Of a stretch of DNA of 64,000 nucleotides, positions 47,327 through 59,510 are shown piece after piece. Within the stretch, counting starts at the first letter, position 1; each line of letters begins with the position of its first letter. The position numbers and the translations under genes are program-made. The notes below the pieces were generated by a model. It was not told the origin of the DNA. It did no database searches and saw only the letters and a program-made list of their open reading frames with translations. This DNA is from Portulaca oleracea (lineage: Eukaryota; Streptophyta; Magnoliopsida; Caryophyllales; Portulacaceae): positions 22,342,594 through 22,406,593 of the forward strand of contig CM055881.1 in NCBI GenBank assembly GCA_029582165.1, given 5' to 3'.

Positions 47327-50300
47327 CTACTTGGATTTCTTTATTAGAGTCAATGTTCTGAATTCTGCATCATCTCCAATGAAGCTCCACCAAAGGTAGG
47401 TGACGGGTATGGTTATCGCATGCCAAACAGCATGGGCATCAACAAGACCCCAGTATGGTGGGAAGTCATAAATATCCAACAGCGTGGAAAGCCCCCCCAC
47501 GAATACCACTATCCATAACTTCCAACGCAGAGGATGCCAAGTTACGCCGGCCCATACAGCCCACAGGACAAGCTGAGCTGCACCCAGGATTGCACATACT
47601 TTCTTGTTCAGACCTGGTTTAATAATAAAGACGTCATAATCAGTCCTGTCCTGTCTGATGAGACTGTAACAACAGGCATGTTGAGGATGAGAATCACAAA
47701 AGTATAATCAACCCACTCAGGGGAAAATAAAAATTGTTAGTGTTCACCTTCCAGATAATGCTTCTTAATCCTCACGGCATTAGATGTAACCACACATAGG
47801 GTAAAATCATTTTCCAAATGTGGGGTGTCTAAAAATTATTACAACCTCAGGTAGGATAAATGTAAATTACTTATAGTGTGCCATACATAATTGGGGCATT
47901 TCAAATAATTCAGCACAGAAGCTTCGCTGCATGGTTCACAGTCGACAAGCCTTCTTCGATAGGATTTGCTAGACTTCCTATGTATGACAAACCATTTATA
48001 ATCTTGGTTATTCGACCAGCTGCACTTCTTGGTTTCTATTCAAACCATTCTAACTTCAACAACCAGTCAGATCCAGCTTTAAGCAGGCTGCCAATAAGAT
48101 TTGACTATTTGCGTACTCAAGAATATCTCAATCTATTAGCCACCCCTTTTTTAGAACACTGGAACACTAGAATCGTAAACCCAACAATCAGGAGCGTAGA
48201 CTGTAATAACCCGGTTATGTTGGTTGAAGTGTGGCTTAAAAAGATTGAAATGACTACTTATATCACCAAGGTGCATCTTCTTTTATGGTAGCTCATCCGT
48301 TGGGAACTCCTCAGTTAAGCGTGCTTGGCTGGGAGTAGTCCAAGGATGGGTGACCTCCTGGGAAGTTTTCCCGGGCAGCGTGTGAGCGAGGACGAAGCAC
48401 GCTGGAAAGACTCGTGGTGATTTGTGGGGCCAGTCAGCGATCCTTGAAGCAGTTATCGGTAATGTCCGCGGCCCGGGAGGGGCCGGGGCGTTACATAGAC
48501 CTTCAGCAATAATACGGAAGATATCTCGGTGCACTAAAATTTAAATGATCCCAAAGGAGAGGCTAGTTCCCAAAAGTGCAGGCAGAAAATCTGTTTCTCA
48601 GAGCTCTCTGTTTATGAAAATTATCAAGCAATACCTCCCCACCTTAGCTTGACAAACAGACACCTTTTATTGGTAGCCACGAGGGGCTCCAGCACAAGCA
48701 AGAGACACCACCTGTCATCAAATACAATACTTCCTAAAGCTTAGCACGTGTCCAGCAACATCACCTATTTACGATCAGTCAATCACCTGAATACAGAGAT
48801 ACACTCGTACACATGTTCTGGACCACATGAACACTGCTGCTGATATTCTTGTAAGTATGAAAAAGGGAAATTACCATTTGTTTTCATTTCAGAAGACACA
48901 CTAACTGGATAGTTGATTTAAATCAAAAACATTATCCTAACATAAGATTAGGGGAAGGGGGTGGCAACAGACGACAAAAGCCGATGAAAAACATAAAGTT
49001 ACCAGACCCAGAAAAGGAAATTAGGACACTAAGAAATAGGTTTAATAGAGGGAGGAATGACAAAGAAACAAGCGTTTTCCTCAGAAAACTTAAAACACAT
49101 GGACTACCAATTCACCATATGTAACAATAGGGTTGTTCATCGATCCCGGACTGGACCGAATGGACCGAGGACCGAATTAGAGGACTAAGCTGGACCGAGG
49201 ACTGGACCGAAAAAAGTTCGATCCAGGACTGGATTGACCGAACTTTGTTCCGTCCAGTCCTCGGTCTAGTCCGGGCTGGACTATACATAAAGAAACCCTA
49301 TAATTTTAGTAACCTCAATCCTTCAGTTCGGTCCATGGGCTGGACCGAGGACTGAACATCAAAATTTCCTGGACCGAACTTCCCTCGGTCCATTCGGTCC
49401 AGTCCTCGATCCAGTCCGGTCCAGTCCCTTTTTCGGTCCGGACTGGACTATTAACAGCCCTATGTAACAAAGAAATTTTACTATTTTAGAAGAGAGATCA
49501 CATAAGCTTTTCTTCTTATCTAGAAAACCATTCAGATGGTATTTTTATTTTTCTTTTCCTTTGTTTTGGGGGGGGGGGGGGAGAGAGGAGAAAGAATAAA
49601 TGTTTACCGTAGTCAAAGTAGTAGAAGTTCATATACAATATGTGTGTTGTCACGAATGCAAGTATTGGAGCAGCAACCATAACCCTAGTGGCTTCTTTGT
49701 TTACATTGAACACTCGAAAGATGGACAAGAGAAGACCATAACCAATTAATGCTGCAGAAGACGAGTAATAAAACTTCTCTGCCAGGTCCAAATCTCTGTA
49801 TGCAAAGAATAGATTATAGATGCCAAATTATTACTACATCACAAATTGAAAATAGGGAATAGTAGCCATATCTTGTCAGTGTCAGTACTGCACAGTCAGC
49901 AAAATAAAGATAATTTGCACTTAATTCTTGTTAAGCCTCTTCAAGTGTTTATTCCTTTCTTTTCTGTCCGTATCAGTTTTTTTAGTTGATTGGATAAGAA
50001 ATTTCAGTTTGACTTCTTTAACAGCTCTGCTCAGCATTGAAGGACAGGCAGTCGTCAATGACTGCCTTAGCAGCACTCAGTCCCATGACACTGGCACCTC
50101 TCAGAACTGAGTATGATGCCACACTCCCTGAACTGAGAGGAGTGCCACAAACCATGGGCAACGAGATCAGCATACCGCCCATGTGATAAGTATGATGATC
50201 ATAAGAATGCATTGCCTCTGATAGATAAAGGGACTAGAAACAAAACAACAAAACACTGCAAGGAAAGAAAGAAGGGCAACAAGGTTCAGGAATGATCCCT

Positions 50301-53300
50301 TATTTTTTTTTTAATGATGATGGATCATATCACATCAATCTGAATCCATTTTATTGCATTAAAAAATAATCCCTTATTTTGTAATGCAATGATAATGTAG
50401 GAGGTATGTCCTTAACCCAGCCAGTTGATAACATCTACAGTGGACATTGCACTGCACTGATGCAAGAGGAATTAGATTCAAGACAGTCAACTTCCCATCA
50501 TATGGACTTAATTAGCACTGAATTCTTCTTTTTCCGTGGACAGGGGATGGTGCAGTACTTGAAAAATAACATTTTACGTTTTTTTTTCTTACACCGAAAA
50601 ATTCTCACAAACACATAAATATCCAATATAACTCAATTCAATAATATTCAAGCCTGACACCCTTAGGCATACCCCGAGCATTTAAGTATCAAACTATGAC
50701 TTAAACAATAAGGAAACTAGATAACAACACAATCAAAAAGATATCAAATGATTAAAAAAGATAATAAAAAAAGTTTTCCTATTATTTCACTAATACTGCA
50801 TCATTAAAGATACACGATAAAAGAAGAAAACACAAGTACTAGCTAAGATTATATAGAACGGATTTTGGAAAGTGAGATCAATGAGGATTATTGAAGAATG
50901 ACATCCTTATTCATAATAAGATTACTACTAGTTTTTCAAAATCCTAGCCACCCTTTCTCTCTTCCACATCGACAGAAAAAACTCTAGGTACCTCCAATTC
51001 TAATTAGGGACTGCCATCAGTCATAATTGTTGGTGGAACAACCCAACTTTTTTAGTTTTTATAGACTTTCGGTAGTTTGATAGTAGGTTTTTTGATAGTT
51101 ATTCAATAAATTTTCTCTCCATCGTGTGAGAGTTTGGTTATTGATTCGGGTCCTTGCCTAGTGTAACTTATGTTTCTCACCTTCACTGCGAGTTCTGTTC
51201 TCACCTTGGTGCAAGTCAAGTAGATTAGAAGACATTTAGTCGAGATTATATTAATGTGGCTAGTCTTCTTCCGAAGTTGATTCAACGATAAAGTTCATAT
51301 GGTTCTGCCATGGTAGGCTTTCTTTCAAGAATCATTCATCATATCAAATGTCAAAGAACATGACAAGTAGCCTAAAGAATATTAAGGGTTTAGAGCTGGG
51401 GGACAACAGATTTATCATTAGCTTTTTGAAGATAAGAATTTACATTAATGTTATAGATATATTCTTGTTATATTATTTTCATTGATGATGTTGTATGGCT
51501 TTTCATTAATGAATATTTCTTCTTTTATCAAAAAGACTACCAAAAATCAAGATTGAGAGGAGATACAAAATTGAAATGCTGAAATGGAAGGAAGTAGACA
51601 CCAGGGTCTGCCACAGTGGTTTATACGAAAAAAGATTGGTATGCTTGCAATAGTCACATAATATGAGCAACGGCTAGTTCTGGAGTAAAATCATCTAATA
51701 TGAGGTCAAGCATCAAGATGACGAAGGGATTCGATTTTGGCAGCATAAACAGAATGAGGCGGATCCTACGGTTTGCCAAACTGACTAAAGATTTTGAAGC
51801 TACCAACACTCATATGAATAATGACTACAATTGGTTAAGTATTTCACGAGAAGAACACAAAGAAACAAACGCTAAATACTTAACAATCCTTCAACTCTAT
51901 ATAGTCTTTTTAATACAACACCGTACAGAAACACCAACAATTTATTTTATTTTGTTGAGAGAAAAGGACTAGCAATTCACAAGATAAAGTAGTGACATAT
52001 AGAGTGATTCAAGTTGTACTTTCACAACTAAGATAGAGTTGTGATTAAGTGAGTTCATACACGACTAAGAGAGTTGTGTGAGGAGTTGTAACCTGTAGAA
52101 CAGCGAAGGTAGAGCTGTTCAAGGTGTGACTCATCAGAGAGTCAGTGTACTTCAGTGTGTTAAGAAAATAAGTGTAGGGTTTTTTTTGAATACTTTAATA
52201 CAAAGACTCTGGTTAAACTCCCTAGGCAAGAACGTAGCATAACCAAGTCGGTGGTTGTAGTGAACCTCGTAAAAACCTCTTGTGTTATTTTCTTATTTGC
52301 TTTACTTTAGTCAGTGTTCATTCCAGAACTTGACACTTGCGAAAAATCGAATACTCGATCGCCCCCCCCCCCAACCTTCCGATATACTCCCTCTGTTTGA
52401 AATTATCTGTCATTTGGAGGTGATTTGCGAATACCAATGTGCCTAACATTTATGAGGTAGTTATGAGCATAATTACCATAATGACCTTGTTACTTTTTAA
52501 TAGCTCTCATTCTACCACAATAATTACCAAGGGTAAAATAATAAAATCAGTAATTAATAACCTATTGGGATTATAAAATGACAGATAATTAGAAACGAGA
52601 AAGATTAGTTAAAATGACAGATAAAAAAGAACGGAGGGAGTAATACCCAAACCCATCTATTCCTTTGCCTTAGGACCCTATCTAAATCCTATCTAAACCC
52701 GCATCTCACCCTTGCCTTAGGACATTATTTTGGGAAACCTATTGAGCTTGAGGAAGTGGTAGCTAACCCAAGGGGACTTCAACAAACATGTCCTGAATGT
52801 GGTAAATAGTGATAAAGGTTATTGCAGGCTCCGCATACTGAATGTTAGTTGAGAGTGTGTTGTGAGACATTATTGCCTAGAAACACAATCTCACATCTAT
52901 TCCTTTCAAGTACATTATCAAGTAACATGGATTCATTAGACATCTTTTAGTTGTTCATTGATGTAAGGTTCTGATCCAGATTGACCTTAATAAAGATGAG
53001 AGAAATTATGAACATCCTCCCTGTGGATGTAGCTCATATTCTTGCAGGATGTCGTTGGCTTTGTGACTTGAATGTCACACACAATGTAGGTCAATGTAGT
53101 TGCTTTCTTCCAAAAACCCAACACTCTCTTTGACCTCATCCATCCTCTTCCATTGGCATGCCCACTCCTTTTAGAGAGACCATGTCCATTCTTCATCCTA
53201 GGCTGCTTTTCAGTTTAGAAGAGTCTCTAAAAGTTTATCCAGCCTGCACTTGTTGAACTCTATTTCCTTCATTGTTGTGCCCCTCTTATGAGGCAACCCT

Positions 53301-56300
53301 CACCTCGGGTAGGTCTTATTTAAGTTTCTTGTCATTATTAACAATATTGCCAGGCCAACATGGAAGAATCACTTTAAGGTCCATGGTTATTTTCTTCACA
53401 CCATAGGTGACCTTAGGGAATCACAAGCCACTTGCATTTGCACCATATATAAATGACTTTCATGTTGTGATTGTCACATTCCATTCAGTAATTACCACTA
53501 TAAATTTCTACAAAAAAACCAATGGTCTCGTACAACCAAATCAATGGCCTTGTACATAATGCCTAGATCTATGCTTCTAAAACAATAAACCCAATGGTCT
53601 CGTACACCAGTAGCAAGAGTCCATTTATTTATAGTCTTAATGTTTGGGATGTCTCTTATGATAATTCCTACACACAAATCAATGGTCTCATACATATTAA
53701 CACTTTCTTATATTGTCCCAAGTTGCATAACTGACGACCAATAATGGAACCCAAAGACAGCTAGAAGAAGAGTGGAAACTCACATACATTATATAAGCTA
53801 GAAGATGAATGCATACGAGTTTTAGAATACAAAGATCTCCTACTTACCGCCCGTGGAAAACAGCAGTCCAAAACCAAGAGTTCATTGCTAAAATGCCGTA
53901 GATATGACACAAGCTTGTAAATTCATAATACGTCTTCCGATTCTTCAAAGGCAATTTGTAGTATACAAGAATAAAGAAAGATATCCAACCATGAAACTGT
54001 ATTGCTAGGTTGAGCGTGGAGAGAGCGACAGAAACAGGTTCCTATACAAATAGAAGAGTACCAATTAGCAACCTCATGTATGACAGCAGCTGTCTGAAAA
54101 GCAGGTAAACATATTAGAACCTGGATTCCATAAACACGGCGAAAAGGCCATCTCCCATGGTACTTGACAGGCTTCTCGCCAAGCAATTTCCTTTCTTCTT
54201 CCCTTGTAAGCATACAAATATATCGGCAATCACTCCGGCAATCCCAATGTTTCCACTTCAGATAGAGAGGTTCTTGAAGGTACCACCGACCTTCAGATAT
54301 GTTCCCATCAGCGGTGAATTGGCAGTTCTGAAAGCATTCATTTCCAACACACCCAGTTTTCTCACATTGCTCCACACAGTCCCTAGAAGGCAAGAGGCAA
54401 ATACAAATAGAAGAAATATCTCAGAAAAATTCTAGAAAAAGAGACACTAACTCACCGAGTCCACAGACACAATGAGTGAGCTAACATACACTACACACAA
54501 ATAATAATAAGCCCTTGTCAAATTGCACAGAGAATAAAGCCACTGAGCATAATCATGGCAATAATTTCAAATATTAGACATTAAGCTACTCATAAAAGAG
54601 TCATTTCCATGGAGATAAAGTGATTAAGCATTCCACTAATGTAACCAATATTTTATGTCCAAATAATTATAGTGAACTAAAACAAAATATTTTGGCAAAC
54701 TATAGTCTACTTCTTTTACTATAGATAGTAAGCAGTCACTATAAGTGCTCTAAATGGAATCAAAATGGGATAAAGGAAAGAGTCTGATACACTGTCATTC
54801 ACTTCTATTGTTGTGGCAATAGTAGGCAGCCAATACTTTTAAAATCCAAAGTCTAAACGAACCGAATCTCTTTACAATTCAAGGTACTTGTGTTTATATC
54901 AAATTCCCAACAGCCATCCTAAGACAGAATATAACAACTGATTATATCTTATAGATTCGATTTGATATAAGATATTCATCTAAAACTTTCAAGGTGGGGA
55001 TCAAAATTGTGTTTCTTTGAGCAGGATTACCTAATAATAGTATAGCAATAAATACGCTTGCATACGTGTCATAAATTCATTAAAAAAAATATATATGAGC
55101 ACACGAAATCAGAAAAGAAAGAGGCAATCACCAAGTCTCCTTGAGTATCAGCTAATGCTTGACATAAAGAGCTTGTAATTTAAAAGAATACAGCATACAA
55201 GAAAGAGAGCAGCATAGATAACACAAATAAAAGAAGCTAAGATGGACTACTTGCATTCTGACATACAATGAAATTCTTTACATCTTTGTGAAGGTACATC
55301 ATATCTAGACCTGGCAATCCTTATCTGAAACCCGAAATCCGATCCGATCCGCCTGAATCCGAACCCGAACCGCACCCAAATGTCGGGACCCGGACTTCAT
55401 CCGAAACCTGGATCAATTCGATCCGGAACCTATCCGATCTGAAACCCGAAGTTAACCGAATAAGGAAAACATCTGAAATAATCCGAAACAACCCGAACCT
55501 GATCCGATTCATGCTAAACCCGAATAAGGTCGCATCCAAAAGTCGCTCGAATCGAATTTAACCCGACCTAAGACACATCCGAACCGAATTTTACCCGACT
55601 CGAGACACGCTAGAAATGACCTACAGCTGAACCGAATTAGAACCAACCTGATTTAGGAGGGAAACAAAAATTCTAATTAAATTTTAGCTTTAGGAGGGAA
55701 ACAAAATTCCCAATTAAATTTTTGGCACCCACTAATTTCCCTCCTCGCTAAAATTCTAACTAGCAATTCCCTCCAAATTTAAATTAGTTCAAGTTTAAGA
55801 TAAGTTGGTAGAGAGGGAAATGAAATTATTATTGGTGAGTGTTGTTTAAAGTTTAAGAAATTTAGGTTGGAGGGAGTTTGATAATTTTAAAAATTTTACT
55901 TTGGTGGGATTTTTCTTATATGTTAAGTTAAAGGAAGTATGGAGCGACTTTTAATTAGAAACAAAATTTCTAATTAAATTTTTTTGTAAAGTTTAAGAAA
56001 TTTAGGTTGGAGGAAGTATGGAGAGTCAAACCGAATCCGAACCCTGCCCGAATCGAATCGAATCCGATCCGAGCCGGAGCACGAATGATCTGAACAAACC
56101 CGAACCCTAAGTCATCTGATCCGAACCCGATCCGACACATCCGATTGCCAGGTCTAATCATATCTATTACAAGAGCAAAACATCCATCAAGGGATCCATT
56201 GAGCTAAAATGTACTTTCTACAGCACAGTTTAACCCTAGGAAACCTTGAAATAAGTACCAGACTCAATTGCAATCCTCCTGATTGTGCTATGATCCACTG

Positions 56301-57397
56301 AATGCCAAATGCACACATAAAAATAATAATAAAAAAAACAAAATTTCAGGTCACTAAACCTCTTTATCTATTAAACTCAACAGTATAGTTGAAAATTGAC
56401 AAGGACAACTCAATCCATTTTTAGTACATATCTAAGCATACACCATTTTACATGAAGTACTCCCTTAGTCGATCTAGATCATAGCAGGAAACGAATAAGA
56501 AGTAAGAACAGGGCATTGCGGTAGAACTGTAGAAGCATAGAACCATCACGCCAGCTCTGACAAGTTTTGTAGAACCACCCAGTTTAAAAGTTCCACACTT
56601 TCAATTCCACCACTTCCCTACTACAAATGGAACCCGCCTAAAAGAGCAGATTGGGGGGGGGGGGGGGGGGGGAGGGGGTTATTTGGTTACCCCGTGTTGA
56701 AATCCTAGGTATGATGAGGGTAGTATCAGTAACTCCAGGACATTAATTTGTTTTTCTATCTGAACCACTTAAATCAGGAATGGTTAAACCTTCAAGTATG
56801 ACTATGAGTAGACACAACTCCACTCCATAGATTTTATATAAACCCATATTTTTTCTAATTGATCTTTCCCATTTGTGAGATAAACCTATGTTATGAAATT
56901 AGGAATCAAAAACATCCTCATACCGGTGTTGGTATTATTCCTGATTCCATTTGACTCCCAACTTTTTGAAGGGAACAGCTCGAGATAAGTTGGGTAAACA
57001 ATATACCCTTGTTTGTCTGTCTTTCCCGCAACTTCCGAGTTTTCTTATTCTTTGTTCTTAAATATTGATCATCTTTCTCTCTGCTTACTAAAGTCAACAT
57101 TCAAACAATTGCTAAGTTAGAACAAAACTGTTGGGAATGTTTTGAAACGAGGCAATAATGGGATATTGTTAGGAAAATAAACAACCATAGCGATTTGGGA
57201 GCATATGAAGAATTTGAAAGCCTGATGATCCTTAGAAATGGAGAGAATAAGTGAATGGAATTGATGAATGAATCGAAGGAGAAGAATTGAACCAACCTGT
57301 AAAGTGGATCGGCATCACCTTCGCTAGCTTGAAGGGGGAGAGCAATGCACAAGAGAAAGAAGAAGAAGAAGAACAAAATCCGATGAAAAACCTCCAT
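47327..57397 (-). CDS. PGAP3: Per1-like / PGAP3-type GPI-anchor remodelling protein
   Basis: A multi-pass secretory-pathway membrane protein of the Per1/PGAP3 family, which remodels lipids of GPI anchors and belongs to the CREST hydrolase superfamily. Exons are 57397-57297, 54382-54121, 54041-53848, 49795-49608 and 47613-47327, all GT-AG, joining to 343 aa. The start [20 protein letters not shown] is a signal peptide. A Cys-rich luminal segment follows, with Cys at 36, 40, 45, 50 and 54 in the pattern typical of Per1. About seven hydrophobic segments follow from residue 122. CREST-type candidates are Ser176 and His184 in NSWFWTAVFHGR, and Asp307, His309 and His313 in DAHAVWH. The protein ends KKSK, fitting a KKXX ER-retrieval signal. 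Introns carry a Cassandra solo LTR and three MITEs, but no exon is damaged. Catalysis is inferred from the family. Confidence 0.94.
48202..48495 (+). mobile_element. Cassandra-type solo LTR (TRIM) with 5S-like sequence
   Basis: The 294-bp unit begins TGTAATAACCCGG and ends GGGGCGTTACA, flanked by a perfect 5-bp duplication TAGAC (48197-48201 and 48496-48500). It contains a 5S rRNA-derived segment in sense orientation, the hallmark of Cassandra elements. It lies antisense in the last intron of the PGAP3-like gene. Confidence 0.93.
48290..48366 (+). promoter_or_regulatory. 5S rRNA-derived internal Pol III promoter
   Basis: GTTAAGCGTGCTTGG matches the plant 5S A-box region. GGATGGGTGACCTCCTGGGA matches the intermediate element and C-box. 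The 5' third of 5S RNA is missing or diverged, so this is not a 5S gene but the conserved promoter-like core kept by Cassandra LTRs. Confidence 0.88.
49128..49462. mobile_element. hAT-like MITE (word GGACTGGACCGA)
   Basis: The ends TAGGGTTGTT and AACAGCCCTA are inverted repeats with a perfect 8-bp target duplication TGTAACAA (49120-49127 and 49463-49470). The 335-bp interior is a dense array of GGACTGGACCGA and its complement TCGGTCCAGTCC. It sits in intron 4 of the PGAP3-like gene. Confidence 0.93.
49796..51959 (-). other. PGAP3 intron 3, unassigned part
   Basis: About 2 kb of AT-rich intron with chance ORFs only. No element termini or coding similarity could be supported. Confidence 0.4.
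51960..52345 (+). mobile_element. Copia-like LTR remnant (R-U5 part)
   Basis: Repeated variants of GAGTTGTG, then CAAGAACGTAGCATAACC and AACCTCGTAAAAACCTC ending in a T-rich stretch, follow the style of copia LTR downstream halves in plants. No TG/CA boundary, primer site or coding region is seen, so the assignment is by resemblance only. Confidence 0.35.
52387..52640. mobile_element. Stowaway-like MITE (Tc1/mariner)
   Basis: The ends CTCCCTCTGTT and AACGGAGGGAG are inverted repeats flanked by TA on both sides (52385-52386 and 52641-52642). ATTATCTGTCAT on the left is complemented by ATGACAGATAA on the right. Length 254 bp, noncoding. The TIR matches the common plant Stowaway consensus. Confidence 0.88.
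52641..53847 (-). other. PGAP3 intron 3, exon-proximal part
   Basis: Noncoding. A motif around CAATGGTCTCGTACA recurs about three to four times between 53520 and 53700 at irregular spacing. No further feature is recognised. Confidence 0.45.
55306..56156. mobile_element. hAT-like MITE (word AACCCGATCCGAA)
   Basis: Perfect 14-bp terminal inverted repeats TAGACCTGGCAATC/GATTGCCAGGTCTA with a perfect 8-bp target duplication ATCATATC (55298-55305 and 56157-56164). Both subterminal parts are arrays of CCGAACCCGAA- and GATCCGAA-type words. The centre, about 55630-56020, is AT-rich and includes a repeat of TTTAAGAAATTTAGGTTGGA. Located in PGAP3 intron 1. Confidence 0.95.
56649..56680. repeat. Long poly-G tract in PGAP3 intron 1
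   Basis: A run of more than 20 G residues, then one A and further G. Its exact length is uncertain for any sequencing method. Confidence 0.85.
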
Positions 57398-57925
57398 TTA
57401 CAATAGACAAACAAAATTAGAATTCATTCAGGTTGAAGGCCGAAGGAAAAAGGAATGAATGATGATAGCCTCCAGCTGATATTGAGTCTTGGCTACTCCG
57501 GTCACATGTTCAGCGAGACAAACACACATCGAGAGGTGGAAAGCGTAAATTGGGCTTTCCCCTTTTTTTCCCATTCTTTTTTTTAATATTATTATATATA
57601 TTATTTTTATGGCACTACGCAAAATTCGCCACTACGTATTAGTTGGATTTTTCAATTTAAAATCTCTACATTAAATCTGGATCCCTTTTGGCTCTGATCT
57701 TTGGTTAGGTTGGATATAACTCTCTCAATTTATCTTAAGACCCCGTTCTTTTATACGGTTGGTTGTGGTGTGGCGCGGTGCGGTGTTGTGGAATTGTGGT
57801 GAGTTGTGGTGGGTTTTGAAAAATTGTGGTGGATTGTGGAAAGTTGTGGTAGATTTTGGTTTTAATAATTGTAAATGTGTTGGAAAATGTGAAATTGTGG
57901 TGGATTGTGGAAAGTTTAACTTTTA

Positions 57926-58327
57926 TGGTGCGTTTGGTTGTTTCTCACGAAAATATTTTCTAGGAAACCTTTTTCCTGGGAAAGTTTTTCCTAGGAAAGT
58001 TTTGGCTGGGAAAAATATTTCACAGTGTTTGGTTAACATGGTAAAGTTTGTAGGAAAGTTTATTTGAAATGTCCAAACTATCCTTATATATTAATTTATA
58101 AAATATATTTTTAGGGGCATTTTGGGAAGTTGAGTTATAAAAAGTTTTCCTTTCCCATGGGAAAGAAACTTTCCCACACCGCCTCGGGAAAGTTTTCACC
58201 ATGATTCATGGGGAAATTGTGAGCCCTAGTTAAAAACTTTCCCAACCTATTTTTAACATGGGAAAGTTAGTCAACTTTGAAAAAGTTGACTAACTTTCCT
58301 AAGAAACTCTTGCAACCAAACACACCA
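57926..58327. mobile_element. Tourist-like MITE nested in the outer element
   Basis: The ends TGGTGCGTTTGGTTG and CAACCAAACACACCA with TTA on both sides (57923-57925 and 58328-58330) fit PIF/Harbinger. The interior holds GGGAAAGTTT-type repeats in both orientations. Related to the element at 72-304. Confidence 0.85.
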
Positions 58328-58336
58328 TTAATAAAA

Positions 58337-58892
58337 GGGTTTTTGGATGATAACATACCCACCTTTAGGGGTGTTAAATTTTAATATACCAACCTTTATC
58401 ATTGGACAACAATTTCATTGACCTTTATACCTAGGTGACATTATTATTCCAACAGTAACTAAGGGGATGGTGAACCGGTCTCCATGCGCGCTAACGTGGC
58501 TGTTGAAAGGAAAAAAAATTGTCCCAGGCTAATTACCCTATTAACCACTTAGTTTTTGTCACTAACCCACATTAGAAGACATTGGTTGATTGTGGGTCAC
58601 ATCAATATGAAGACCGGTTTACCACCCTGTTAGTCACTGAGTTAGGGCCGATTTTTTTAAATGTGGTTCAGTGTGAAAAACGAGGGGTTAACGGGGTTAC
58701 TGGGCAAGGGTCGATTATTTTTCCTCCGCCTGTCACGTCGAGCAGATCGCTAACTACCACCACCCCTTAGTCACTGTTGGTATAATAATCTCACTCAAGT
58801 ATAAAGATCAAGGATATTGTTGTCCAATAATAAAGGTCGGTATATTACAATTCAATACCCCCAAAGGTCGGTATATTGTCATCCAATATCCC
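58337..58892. mobile_element. Mutator-like MITE nested in the outer element
   Basis: Terminal inverted repeats of about 70-75 bp start GGGTTTTTGGATGATAACAT on the left and GGGATATTGGATGACAATAT on the right complement. A perfect 9-bp duplication TTAATAAAA (58328-58336 and 58893-58901) is the Mutator signature. The first three bases of the left duplication are also the right target duplication of the Tourist-like element. Confidence 0.92.
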
Positions 58893-59044
58893 TTAATAAA
58901 ATTAGAAAAAGATAAATTAAATTAAAAAAAGTAAATTGTGGTAGGTTGTGGTAGATTGTGGTGGATTGTGTGAGTTGTGGTGGAATATGGTAAGTTGCGA
59001 TGAGATGTGGCACCGCAGCCAACCAGCCGCATAAAAGAATAGGG

Positions 59045-59510
59045 TTATCCAAACTTATCCAAACCTAACACAATTTCCCAAAAAAAAACTCCACTCTATA
59101 AACACAATTCCCCAAAAAAGCATTATAACTTATCCCAACTTATCCTAACTTATCTTAACTTATTCATCTAAACCTTAAAATAACCTAACTAAATAACAGG
59201 GCCTATATATCAGTAATTTATATTTATCTTACCTAAAGTTTGCTGCAATGATTCATATTACGCATTAGTTGAATTTTAGAATAATTTTTATGCTATTTGA
59301 AATTTGCTATAATAATATTTACACATCTCATCTTTAGGAAATGATTTTTATTTGAAAATAATTTTACTCTTATAGTTTTGTCACTCTCCTAAACCCTAGT
59401 GACGGCAGCTCGGTAAGGTTTTGTGCAGAGGTTGTGTCCTACGCCGACGGCTGTAAGGTGTTTTGCGGAAGAGCGCCGAAGGAAGCCAGTGACCTGAACA
59501 AGGAGTACTG
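59045..59510. other. AT-rich spacer before the LINE
   Basis: Contains four variants of the phrase AACTTATCC (59100-59165). The LINE 5' end lies somewhere after about 59380. No gene is seen. Confidence 0.45.

Larger units (their letters stand above)
57741..59044. mobile_element. Outer MITE (word TTGTGGTGGATTGTGG) hosting two nested MITEs
   Basis: The left end, TTCTTTTATACGGTTGGTTG, is matched at the right by the complement of TTCTTTTATGCGGCTGGTTG. Both subterminal zones repeat GTGGTGGATTGTGG-like words. Subtracting the two insertions leaves about 0.35 kb. The target duplication is unclear. Confidence 0.75.

Noticed and set aside
48290..48366. Functional 5S rRNA gene
   Set aside because: Only the downstream part of 5S is recognisable and it sits within a small LTR with its own target duplication.
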